A stretch of DNA of 11,234 nt from an uncultured Spirochaetaceae bacterium (GTDB lineage Bacteria; Spirochaetota; Spirochaetia; Treponematales; UBA12059): assembly GCA_938004315.1 (NCBI GenBank), contig CALKWG010000424.1, forward strand, positions 1-11,234. The letters are read 5' to 3'. The position numbers were made by a program, and so were the translations under genes. Shown here in pieces: positions 5,684 through 11,234 of the stretch. Below the pieces are notes generated by a model. The model had not been told where the DNA came from. It did not search any database and was given only the letters and a program-made list of their open reading frames with translations. Each line of letters starts with the position of its first letter. The stretch's first letter is position 1.

Positions 5684-6943
5684 CTAGCGGACGCGCTTTA
5701 GGACGGTAACCGAATTGGTGGCCCCGGAGCCGCCCACGTTGAGCGTGGCCGTAAGCTCGGGGACGCCGGAGGCGCGCGCGAGCCCGATGGGCGCGCCGGT
5801 CATCTGCTTGTAGAGCAGGGCGTGCATGGACGCGCCGGTCGCCCCGACAGGATGGCCCTTGGCCTTGAGGCCGCCCGATAGGTTTACCGGGCAGCGGTCG
5901 TCCGCGGCGAAGCGCCCGTCCATGAAGGCGCGGCCTGCCTCGCCGTCCTTGCACAGGCCCAGGGCCTCGACGCAGAGGAGCTGGTTGATGGTGAAGCAGT
6001 CGTGCACCTCGACCGCGCCTAAGTCGGACGCGGATATCCCGGCCTCGGCGTAGGCTTGGGCGACGGCTACCTTCGCGGCGGCCAGCTCGCTCATCTGGGC
6101 GCGGTCGGCTATGCCCATGCGCTCGGTGGCGTGGCCTATGCCCGCTATCTTCACCGCGGGGCGGCCGAGCGCCTCGGCGGCGCCCTCTTCCATGAGGATG
6201 AGCGCGGCGGCGCCGTCGCTGACGAGCGAGCAGTCGTGCAGGCGTAGCGGATCGGCCACGATGGGGTTCTTCTCGTCGGGCAGGCCCAGGATCGCGTCGG
6301 CGCTGAAGAGCCCCAGGCGGTCGCTCGGGCCGCCCTTGCCGAAGTGGGCCAGCGGGTTCTCTACGCCGTTCCTATACATGAGCGCCGCCGCCGTCGCCAG
6401 CATACGCCTGAGCTCCGCCTCGGACAGGCCGTGCCGCGCGGCGTAGCCCTTGGCGTATTCGGCGAAAAGCCCGGGGAAGGTCATGCCCTTCGCCCCCTCG
6501 GAGGCCCAGCGGGAGGCGCCGGCCAGGGCCTGCGTGACGCCCGCGGTATTGAGTAGGGTCATCTTCTCCACGCCCAGTACCAGCGCGGCCTTGAAGCGGC
6601 CGCTCTCTATGGCGTAGAGGGCGTTGAGCAGGGCCAGGGAGGAGCTCGCGCAAGCGCCCTCGACGCGCTGGGCCGGCTTCATGCGCAGGGCCTCGGGGAA
6701 GGCCTCCATGGCCAGCGGCCCCAGGTGGTCTTGCCCCGTCATGAGCCCGGGGGCGAAGGAGCCTATCCAGACGCCGCCGAGCTCCTCGGCGGGCAGGCCG
6801 GCGTCGGCCACCGCCCCGCGGACGGCCTCGGACATGAGCGCCTCGAGGGGCGCCGAGTCCTCCAGCTCGCCGGTCTCTTTGTTCTTCCGGGCGAAGGCCC
6901 CGAACTTCGTGTTATAGGCTCCTACGATGCAAACGCCGGCCAT
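5684..6943 (-). CDS. SCP2-type thiolase (acetyl-CoA acetyltransferase family)
   Basis: 419-residue cytoplasmic thiolase that cleaves 3-ketoacyl-CoA with CoA, or condenses acyl-CoA in reverse. The nucleophile is C98 in EGACASSSLALLNA. HDCF at 314-317 replaces the NEAF of classical thiolases, and the oxyanion/base histidine is H364 in KGHPVGATG. The C-terminus reads NVGGSGATNSV, without the CxG cysteine of classical thiolases. HDCF with no CxG marks the SCP2/SCPx branch, where the HDCF cysteine is thought to take over as acid/base. Many bacterial and archaeal members work with a small DUF35 zinc/OB-fold partner; none is next to this gene. Ribosome site AAGGAGG lies four to five bases before the ATG. 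The gene is transcribed alone, divergent from the CoA-transferase, with a predicted operator at its transcription start. Chain length cannot be read, but the setting suggests short-chain acyl-CoA. Confidence 0.9.
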   Translation of the reverse strand: MAGVCIVGAYNTKFGAFARKNKETGELEDSAPLEALMSEAVRGAVADAGLPAEELGGVWIGSFAPGLMTGQDHLGPLAMEAFPEALRMKPAQRVEGACASSSLALLNALYAIESGRFKAALVLGVEKMTLLNTAGVTQALAGASRWASEGAKGMTFPGLFAEYAKGYAARHGLSEAELRRMLATAAALMYRNGVENPLAHFGKGGPSDRLGLFSADAILGLPDEKNPIVADPLRLHDCSLVSDGAAALILMEEGAAEALGRPAVKIAGIGHATERMGIADRAQMSELAAAKVAVAQAYAEAGISASDLGAVEVHDCFTINQLLCVEALGLCKDGEAGRAFMDGRFAADDRCPVNLSGGLKAKGHPVGATGASMHALLYKQMTGAPIGLARASGVPELTATLNVGGSGATNSVTVLKRVR

Positions 6944-6970
6944 ACGACCTCCTTAACGTTCAATGGATAG

Positions 6971-6988
6971 GGTCAACGACTCTGGTCA
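6971..6988. promoter_or_regulatory. Operator copy 1 (thiolase promoter)
   Basis: GGTCA-A-CGACT-CT-GGTCA, fitting the shared motif RGTCA-N-YGACY-NN-RGTCA also found at 7046-7063 and 10906-10923. The predicted thiolase transcription start is near 6988, so a bound protein would cover the start site and early transcript, consistent with repression. The TetR-family protein at 8883-9524 is the likely binder. Confidence 0.6.
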
Positions 6989-6994
6989 TCTAAA

Positions 6995-7023
6995 ATAGTG
7001 AGCGCAGGTTCTTTTCTTGTCAA
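6995..7023 (-). promoter_or_regulatory. Thiolase promoter
   Basis: On the minus strand consensus TTGACA (7018-7023), a 17-base spacer, then CACTAT (6995-7000). It lies in an A+T-rich island that contrasts sharply with the surrounding coding DNA. Predicted start is about 45 bases before the ATG. Confidence 0.55.
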
Positions 7024-7045
7024 GCAATATTATTTTATCGACTTG

Positions 7046-7063
7046 GTTCATTGACCCTAGTCA
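7046..7063. promoter_or_regulatory. Operator copy 2 (CoA-transferase promoter)
   Basis: GTTCA-T-TGACC-CT-AGTCA, one mismatch in the first half-site from the shared motif and in the same orientation as the other two copies. It lies 58 bases from copy 1 within the same divergent intergenic region, so one regulator could control both genes. Confidence 0.6.
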
Positions 7064-7071
7064 TTTTATAC

Positions 7072-7100
7072 TTGCGCGGCGGCCGGACCCGCCTTATACT
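7072..7100 (+). promoter_or_regulatory. CoA-transferase promoter
   Basis: TTGCGC (7072-7077), a 17-base spacer, TATACT (7095-7100). An alternative is TTGGTT (7043-7048), 18 bases, TATACT (7067-7072), which would place operator copy 2 inside the promoter. The first has the better spacing and the same -35 sequence as the promoter at 10795-10823. The second gives simple repression. Either leaves a leader of more than 120 bases. Confidence 0.45.
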
Positions 7101-7229
7101 CGGGCTACGGATCGGCCCCGCCCCATACGCGCCAGGCCGGCCCCCGAACGCGGGCGGCCGGGCGCCAGAATCATGCTTCACATAAACGAACCGCGCCCGC
7201 CCGAAGGCCGGCGCGCCAAGGAGACAGGA

Positions 7230-8783
7230 ATGCGCAGGAACAAGATAGTCGGCGCCGACGAAGCCGTGGCCAAGATCGCCTCCGGCTCGGTCGTCGCGAC
7301 CGAAGGTTTCGTGGGCAACGGCTTCCCCGAGGCCCTGGCCGTCGCGCTCGAGGAGCGCTTCAAGGCCACGGGCCAGCCCCGCGACCTTACCTTCGTCTAC
7401 GCCGCCGGCCAAGGCGACGGCAAGACCAAGGGAATGAACCACCTGGCCCACGAGGGGCTCGTCAAGCGCGTCATCGGCGGCCACTGGGGCCTGGCTCCGG
7501 CCCTGGGTAAGATGGCCGTCGCCGGCGCCATCGAGGCGTATAACCTGCCCCAGGGCTGTATCTCGCACCTCTTCAGGGCCATAGCGGGCGGCCGACCGGG
7601 CCATATCACGCACGTCGGCCTCAAGACCTTCGTCGACCCCCGCAACGGCGGCGGCAAGATGAACGATCGAACCAAGGACGACGTCGTCGAGCTCGTCACG
7701 CTCGGCGGCAAAGAGTACCTCTGGTATAAGTCCTTCCCGATAAACGCCTGCTTCATCCGCGGCACCTCCGCGGACGAGAACGGCAACATCAGCATGGAGA
7801 AGGAAGCCCTTTACCTTGAGAACCTGGCCATAGCCCAAGCCACGCGCAACTCCGGCGGCGTCGTCATAGCCCAGGTGGAGCGCGTCGTGGAGCGCGGCTC
7901 CTTGAACCCCCGCGACGTGAAGGTCCCCGGCATCCTGGTCGACTATGTCGTACAGGCCCCGAGCGAACTCCATTGGCAGACCTTCGCGACCCACTACAGC
8001 CCGGCCTACGCCTCCGAGATCCGCGTCCCCATGGCGGCCATCAAGCCCATGGAGATTTCGGAGCGCAAGATCATCTGCCGCCGCGCCGCCATGGAGCTCG
8101 CCGACGGCGCCGTCGTCAACTTGGGCATCGGCATGCCCGAGGGCGTGGGCAAGGTGGCCGCGGAGGAGGGCATGCTGGACGCCTTCACCCTGACCGTCGA
8201 GCCGGGCCCCATCGGCGGCGTGCCCGCCGGCGGCCTGGACTTCGGCGCGGCCTCCAACGCCGAATGCCTGGTCGACCAGCCCGCCCAGTTCGACTTCTAC
8301 GACGGCGGCGGCCTGGACCTGGCTTTCCTCGGCCTGGCCCAGGTAGACAAGATCGGCAACCTGAACGTCAGCAAGTTCGGGCCCAAGTTCGCCGGCGCCG
8401 GCGGCTTCATCAACATCACCCAGAACGCCAAGAAAGTCTTCTTCCTGGGCACCTTCACCGCCGGCGACCTGGAAGTGGCGGTCGAGGGCGGGAAGCTCAA
8501 GATCGTCAAAGAGGGCGGCGTCAAGAAGTTCGTCGACGCGGTGGAGCACAAGACCTTCTCCGGCGAGTACGCCGCCGAGGTAGGCCAGGAAGTGCTCTAT
8601 ATCACCGAGCGCGCCGTCTTCAAGCTGACCAAGGCCGGATTGGAGCTCACCGAGATAGCGCCGGGCGTCGACCTCCAGAAGGACGTGCTCGAGCTCATGG
8701 ACTTCAGGCCCATCGTCGGGCCTAATCTCAAGACCATGGACGCCAGGATCTTCACCGACGCGCCCATGGGGCTTAAGGCCTAG
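7230..8783 (+). CDS. Fused alpha-beta family I acyl-CoA:carboxylate CoA-transferase (YdiF/propionate CoA-transferase type)
   Basis: 517-residue cytoplasmic enzyme that moves CoA between an acyl-CoA donor and a short-chain acid such as acetate, propionate, butyrate or acetoacetate. Both family I domains are in one chain: alpha roughly 1-270, beta roughly 280-517. The beta domain carries GIGMPEGVG at 299-307 and the catalytic glutamate E324 in [11 protein letters not shown] (codon 8199-8201), which forms the glutamyl-CoA thioester in this family. Length and glutamate position match propionate CoA-transferases and E. coli YdiF. The start at 7230 is chosen because AAGGAG (7218-7223) lies six bases upstream. 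The frame is open back to 7017, but that part is low-complexity and overlaps the promoter and operator. The gene stands alone, with a G+C-rich hairpin after it. Its partners are probably the thiolase and the dehydrogenase under the same operator motif. Confidence 0.93.
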   Translation: MRRNKIVGADEAVAKIASGSVVATEGFVGNGFPEALAVALEERFKATGQPRDLTFVYAAGQGDGKTKGMNHLAHEGLVKRVIGGHWGLAPALGKMAVAGAIEAYNLPQGCISHLFRAIAGGRPGHITHVGLKTFVDPRNGGGKMNDRTKDDVVELVTLGGKEYLWYKSFPINACFIRGTSADENGNISMEKEALYLENLAIAQATRNSGGVVIAQVERVVERGSLNPRDVKVPGILVDYVVQAPSELHWQTFATHYSPAYASEIRVPMAAIKPMEISERKIICRRAAMELADGAVVNLGIGMPEGVGKVAAEEGMLDAFTLTVEPGPIGGVPAGGLDFGAASNAECLVDQPAQFDFYDGGGLDLAFLGLAQVDKIGNLNVSKFGPKFAGAGGFINITQNAKKVFFLGTFTAGDLEVAVEGGKLKIVKEGGVKKFVDAVEHKTFSGEYAAEVGQEVLYITERAVFKLTKAGLELTEIAPGVDLQKDVLELMDFRPIVGPNLKTMDARIFTDAPMGLKA

Positions 8784-8811
8784 GTCACTTTAGGCTCCGC
8801 AGTTCGTTAAA

Positions 8812-8838
8812 CGGGCCGCCGGGGACCCCGGCGGCCCG
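8812..8838 (+). terminator. Strong hairpin after the CoA-transferase gene, no T-run
   Basis: Perfect 13-bp inverted repeat CGGGCCGCCGGGG (8812-8824) with its complement (8826-8838) about a single central A. It starts 28 bases after the stop codon and ends ten bases before the predicted tetR -35. With no T-run, termination may be incomplete or need Rho. Otherwise it protects the mRNA 3' end. Confidence 0.55.
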
Positions 8839-8847
8839 CCGTCCTAG

Positions 8848-8876
8848 TTGAGGCTCGCCGCGCTTCATGTTATCCT
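8848..8876 (+). promoter_or_regulatory. tetR promoter with extended -10, predicted leaderless start
   Basis: TTGAGG (8848-8853), a 17-base spacer, TATCCT (8871-8876) with TG at 8868-8869 one base before it (extended -10). The expected transcription start, about seven bases after the -10, falls on or beside the A of the ATG at 8883. There is no ribosome-binding sequence before that ATG. The shared operator motif is absent here. Confidence 0.55.
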
Positions 8877-8882
8877 AACGAT

Positions 8883-9524
8883 ATGAGCTCAACTTCAGCC
8901 TCCGCGCCTAAGGTCACCAAGAGGATGGCCCAGGCCCAAGAGACGAGGCGCGCCATCTTCGAGCATGCCGTGAACCTCTTTCGGGAAAAAGGCTTCGACC
9001 AAGTCACCATAGAAGAGATTACCAACCGTGCGGGCACCGCCAAGGGCAGCTTCTATACCTATTTCAAGACCAAAAGCGACATTATCATCGAAGAGTTCAA
9101 GACGATCGACGATTACTACCGGGCTATCCGTCCCCGCCTGCGCCGCATCGAGAGCGCCGAAGAGCGCCTGGTCACCTTTACCCGCCTGCAGATGAAGCAC
9201 GTGCGCGACGCCGTAGGCCTGGCCATGCTCAAGATCCTCTACGCCACGACGATCATGGACCCCTCGGCCGAGAAATACCTCATCAGCCCCGAGCGCTACC
9301 TACATCGCCTCATCGTAGAGATCATAGAATACGGCCAGGAGCGCGGCGAGATCCGCTCCGATCTGCCGCCCGAGGACCTGGCTCGGCTCTTCAACCGATC
9401 GATGCGCTCGATCTTCCTCGATTGGGCCATCTCCGACGACGCCTGGGACCTGGTGCAGGGCGGCGTCAAATACTGCCAAACCATACTCGTGCCCGCCGTC
9501 GTGCGGGGCAAGAGCCTACCCTAG
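8883..9524 (+). CDS. TetR-family transcriptional regulator
   Basis: 213-residue DNA-binding repressor-type protein. The N-terminal helix-turn-helix spans about residues 20-66: ETRRAIFEHAVNLFREKGFD, then TIEEITNRAGTAKGSFYTYF with the recognition helix around 52-61. The C-terminal part (70-213) is the helical ligand and dimer domain, which in this family is divergent and does not reveal the ligand. Acyl-CoA-sensing TetR proteins often sit among beta-oxidation genes, and the neighbours here are a CoA-transferase, a thiolase and a dehydrogenase, so an acyl-CoA or short acid is a reasonable guess. I propose it binds the 18-bp motif at 6971, 7046 and 10906. The start is the first Met; no Shine-Dalgarno precedes it and the promoter suggests leaderless translation. 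Its stop lies five bases from that of the convergent DUF1576 gene. Confidence 0.92.
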   Translation: MSSTSASAPKVTKRMAQAQETRRAIFEHAVNLFREKGFDQVTIEEITNRAGTAKGSFYTYFKTKSDIIIEEFKTIDDYYRAIRPRLRRIESAEERLVTFTRLQMKHVRDAVGLAMLKILYATTIMDPSAEKYLISPERYLHRLIVEIIEYGQERGEIRSDLPPEDLARLFNRSMRSIFLDWAISDDAWDLVQGGVKYCQTILVPAVVRGKSLP

Positions 9525-9529
9525 CCGGC

Positions 9530-10777
9530 TTAATCCTTCGGCCTGGAGCGGTACCACTCGATGACGGCCACGAAGAGCGTGGTCGTAAGGCCCCCGGCGA
9601 AGCCGTTATTATAGAGGTCTAGGCCGCCGTGCCAGGCCGCGCTCCTATCCACCACCATCAGATGCACGAAGCCGGCGGCGAAGCCGACCAGCGGCCCGAA
9701 TTCCCCGGCCAGCGGCGCTAAGGTCGTACCGAAGAGCAAGGCCAGCACCGGCCCCGGCGCCGTCAGGGACTTGCCGAAGACTAAAGTAGAGGCCGCAACG
9801 CCTAAGGCCACGGGCAGGCAATTCTTCAAGTGCTTGCCGAAGGTCGCGAAGCCTATCACGGTAAAGACGCCGCCCAGGGTCGGCCCGTTCAGCTCGGCGC
9901 CGACGGCCATAAGGTAGCCCCACGAGGCCAAGCCTAGGACGCCGGCGTTGACCATCGCCGCGCCCGGGCCGGCGCCCTCCATGAAGTCGCTCGGCAGGCG
10001 CCCGCTCATGGCGTAGAGCTTCCTGAGCCCCTCGGCCAGGCGGCCGCGATCCGTCATCGCCCCCCAGGCGATCATGATCGCCGATAGGAGCGGGGTAAGG
10101 ATAGTCAGGGCCGGCCCGCCGCCCGAGCCCCAGGTCACCTTGATGCCCAGGTCCTTGCCCGCCGCCACGAGGACGGAGGCGAGGAAGAGCCCTAAGAAAC
10201 CGCAGGTAAGGCCTATGTTATAGAGATTGAAGCCCTCGTGCATCCTGAGCATAGCCATGGCCAGGCCCGGAAGGAGGAAGCCCGCGACGAAGCCGAAGCC
10301 AAGGCCGAGCGCCGCGCCGCCTCCCGGGCCGAGCCCGGCCTCGAAGGCGGCGAAGCTGACGAGCGGACCGAGCGCGGTGCCGAACAGCGCCATGAGGAGG
10401 TAGTTCTTGAACGGCTTCCTCGCGACCCTGGAGGCGACGAAGACGCCCGCCACGATAGGGGCCGCGTTCACCGGGGTCTTCCCGAAGAGGCTGAAGCCGA
10501 TTATCGTAAAGACGCCGGCGACCGTCGGCCCGGATAGCCGTACGCCGCTCAGCGCGACCAGGCCTAAGGCCAAGGCGCCCATCAGGGCGGCGTTGAGGAG
10601 AGCGGCCCCGTGGCCCGCTATAGCCGTGTAGTCGTTGATGAGCCTGGCGGGCGCCGTCTGCAGCGCCCAGAGGCCGCCGAGCGAGGCCGAGAGGCCGTCG
10701 GACCAGAGCCCGAGCGCGCCGATGCAGGCGATGACGATCAGCATGAGCGGGTACAGGCGCTTTTCGTAGTCGAGCAT
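9530..10777 (-). CDS. DUF1576 membrane protein with internal duplication
   Basis: 415-residue polytopic inner-membrane protein matching, by pattern, the DUF1576 family of unknown function. It is built from two related halves. AGHGAALLNA at 54-63 matches AGPGAAMVNA at 269-278. LSGPTVAGVFTIIGFSLFGK at 81-100 matches NGPTLGGVFTVIGFATFGK at 297-315. LFGTALGPL at 131-139 matches LFGTTLAPL at 348-356. HEGFNLYNIG at 180-189 matches HGGLDLYNNG at 383-392. A two-repeat membrane protein with conserved Gly, Asn and His in the loops is typical of a transporter or channel. Family function is not known to me; transport of an acid or CoA-pathway product is speculation from the neighbourhood. GGGAGG lies four bases before the ATG. 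It shares a divergent intergenic region with the dehydrogenase gene. Confidence 0.8.
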   Translation of the reverse strand: MLDYEKRLYPLMLIVIACIGALGLWSDGLSASLGGLWALQTAPARLINDYTAIAGHGAALLNAALMGALALGLVALSGVRLSGPTVAGVFTIIGFSLFGKTPVNAAPIVAGVFVASRVARKPFKNYLLMALFGTALGPLVSFAAFEAGLGPGGGAALGLGFGFVAGFLLPGLAMAMLRMHEGFNLYNIGLTCGFLGLFLASVLVAAGKDLGIKVTWGSGGGPALTILTPLLSAIMIAWGAMTDRGRLAEGLRKLYAMSGRLPSDFMEGAGPGAAMVNAGVLGLASWGYLMAVGAELNGPTLGGVFTVIGFATFGKHLKNCLPVALGVAASTLVFGKSLTAPGPVLALLFGTTLAPLAGEFGPLVGFAAGFVHLMVVDRSAAWHGGLDLYNNGFAGGLTTTLFVAVIEWYRSRPKD

Positions 10778-10794
10778 ACGACCTCCCTAGTAAG

Positions 10795-10823
10795 GATATA
10801 CGACGGGGCGGCCGATCGCGCAA
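10795..10823 (-). promoter_or_regulatory. DUF1576 gene promoter
   Basis: On the minus strand TTGCGC (10818-10823), a 17-base spacer, TATATC (10795-10800). The predicted start lies about ten bases before the GGGAGG ribosome site. Operator copy 3 lies more than 80 bases upstream of this promoter, so direct blocking is unlikely. Confidence 0.5.
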
Positions 10824-10858
10824 GTTTTTTTATTCTCGCCCGGCGAAGCAAGTTCTTT

Positions 10859-10887
10859 TTGACAAAGCGGCCCGACGGGCGTATGAT
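10859..10887 (+). promoter_or_regulatory. Dehydrogenase gene promoter
   Basis: Consensus TTGACA (10859-10864), a 17-base spacer, TATGAT (10882-10887), in an A+T-rich island. This is the closest match to a sigma-70 promoter in the window. Predicted start is near 10894, 12 bases before operator copy 3. Confidence 0.7.
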
Positions 10888-10905
10888 GATAATTCAGCAT
10901 ACTCA

Positions 10906-10923
10906 AGTCATTGACCTTGGTCA
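10906..10923. promoter_or_regulatory. Operator copy 3 (dehydrogenase promoter)
   Basis: AGTCA-T-TGACC-TT-GGTCA, the best copy of the shared motif; its right-hand part TGACC-TT-GGTCA is a perfect dyad. It lies just downstream of the predicted transcription start and ends eight bases before the ribosome site, where a bound repressor would block elongation or initiation. Confidence 0.65.
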
Positions 10924-10942
10924 TCGAATTAAGGAGGCACTT

Positions 10943-11234
10943 ATGGAGATTAAAGGATCGGTAGCCGTAATCACCGGCGGCGCGAGCGGCATCGGCGAGA
11001 CCGTCGCCCGTTACCTGGCGGCGCGCGGCGCGGCCGTGGTCTTGGGCGACATGAACCAGGCGGGCCTGGACCGCGTCGTGGGCGAGATCCGCGCCGCCGG
11101 CGGCAAGGCCGCCGGCCGCACCCTCAACGTCACCGACGACGCCGACACCGCGGCCTTCATGGACTTCGCCGTGAAGGAATTCGGCGCCATCAACGTCGTC
11201 GTCCCCTGCGCCGGCATCATCCGCGACGGCATGT
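10943..11234 (+). CDS. Short-chain dehydrogenase/reductase, N-terminal part
   Basis: First 97 residues of a classical SDR; the rest lies beyond the window. The Rossmann cofactor motif TGGASGIG is at 11-18. D36 at the end of the second strand (VVLGD) favours NAD(H) over NADP(H), and NVTD at 62-65 contacts the adenine. The usual NNAG motif reads PCAG at 88-91, so the first two Asn are replaced, as in some family members. The catalytic Ser-Tyr-Lys is not in view. AAGGAGG (10931-10937) lies five bases before the ATG, a strong ribosome site. The start and the TGGASGIG form resemble NAD-dependent 3-hydroxyacyl-CoA or 3-hydroxybutyrate dehydrogenases, which fits the operator shared with thiolase and CoA-transferase, but SDR substrates cannot be set from this part alone. 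Confidence 0.9.
   Translation, partial: MEIKGSVAVITGGASGIGETVARYLAARGAAVVLGDMNQAGLDRVVGEIRAAGGKAAGRTLNVTDDADTAAFMDFAVKEFGAINVVVPCAGIIRDGM

Noticed and set aside
7017..7229. N-terminal extension of the CoA-transferase from the first ATG
   Set aside because: It would overlap the promoter and operator, has no ribosome site and is Arg/Pro-rich; the family begins at the Met encoded at 7230, behind AAGGAG.
7035..8549. 504-residue open frame on the minus strand
   Set aside because: Antisense to the CoA-transferase, which has its catalytic motif, ribosome site and normal length; the antisense product is low complexity.
8784..8882. A copy of the shared operator upstream of tetR (autoregulation)
   Set aside because: Only an isolated GGTCA (8783-8787) is present; the paired half-sites at the required spacing are missing.

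Overview
The window is high-G+C bacterial chromosome, densely coded on both strands. It reads as the catabolic part of a spirochaete genome. The main clue is the substrate-binding protein at 1066-2232: its signal peptide ends in AFA followed by AGAKES, a form common in Treponema/Spirochaeta binding proteins. Frequent ATA and CTA codons in a G+C-rich background, and a DUF1576 membrane protein, fit but do not prove this. No phage, insertion sequence, CRISPR array, tRNA or rRNA was seen.

Layout. 1-2232 (minus): the first two genes of a LIV-type ABC importer, livJ then livH, separated by about 200 bases packed with four hairpins. 2233-2716: a long non-coding stretch serving both directions. 2717-3700 (plus): a CDF-family cation transporter whose 3' end overlaps an unrecognised small gene (3623-3997, minus). 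4143-5426 (minus): a GntP-family permease with a clear terminator. 5684-6943 (minus): an SCP2-type thiolase, divergent from a fused family I CoA-transferase (7230-8783, plus). A TetR-family regulator (8883-9524, plus) follows the CoA-transferase and converges on a DUF1576 membrane protein (9530-10777, minus). The DUF1576 gene is divergent from a short-chain dehydrogenase (10943 onward, plus) that runs off the window.

How they work together. GntP permease, CoA-transferase, dehydrogenase and thiolase together resemble a route for short-chain hydroxy- or keto-acids such as 3-hydroxybutyrate and acetoacetate: uptake, oxidation, CoA activation, thiolytic cleavage. The analogous Bacillus subtilis yxjC-scoA-scoB-yxjF cluster also combines a GntP permease with CoA-transferase and hydroxybutyrate dehydrogenase. 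Here the genes are split into single-gene units rather than one operon. 

The strongest unusual signal ties them together. An 18-bp motif, RGTCA-N-YGACY-NN-RGTCA, occurs once at the promoter of each of three separately transcribed enzyme genes (thiolase, CoA-transferase, dehydrogenase), in the same orientation. I saw no copy in the other intergenic regions. The TetR protein in the middle of the cluster is the obvious candidate to bind it. At the thiolase and dehydrogenase promoters the motif lies at or just after the predicted transcription start, as expected for repression. The tetR gene itself appears to be transcribed as a leaderless mRNA.
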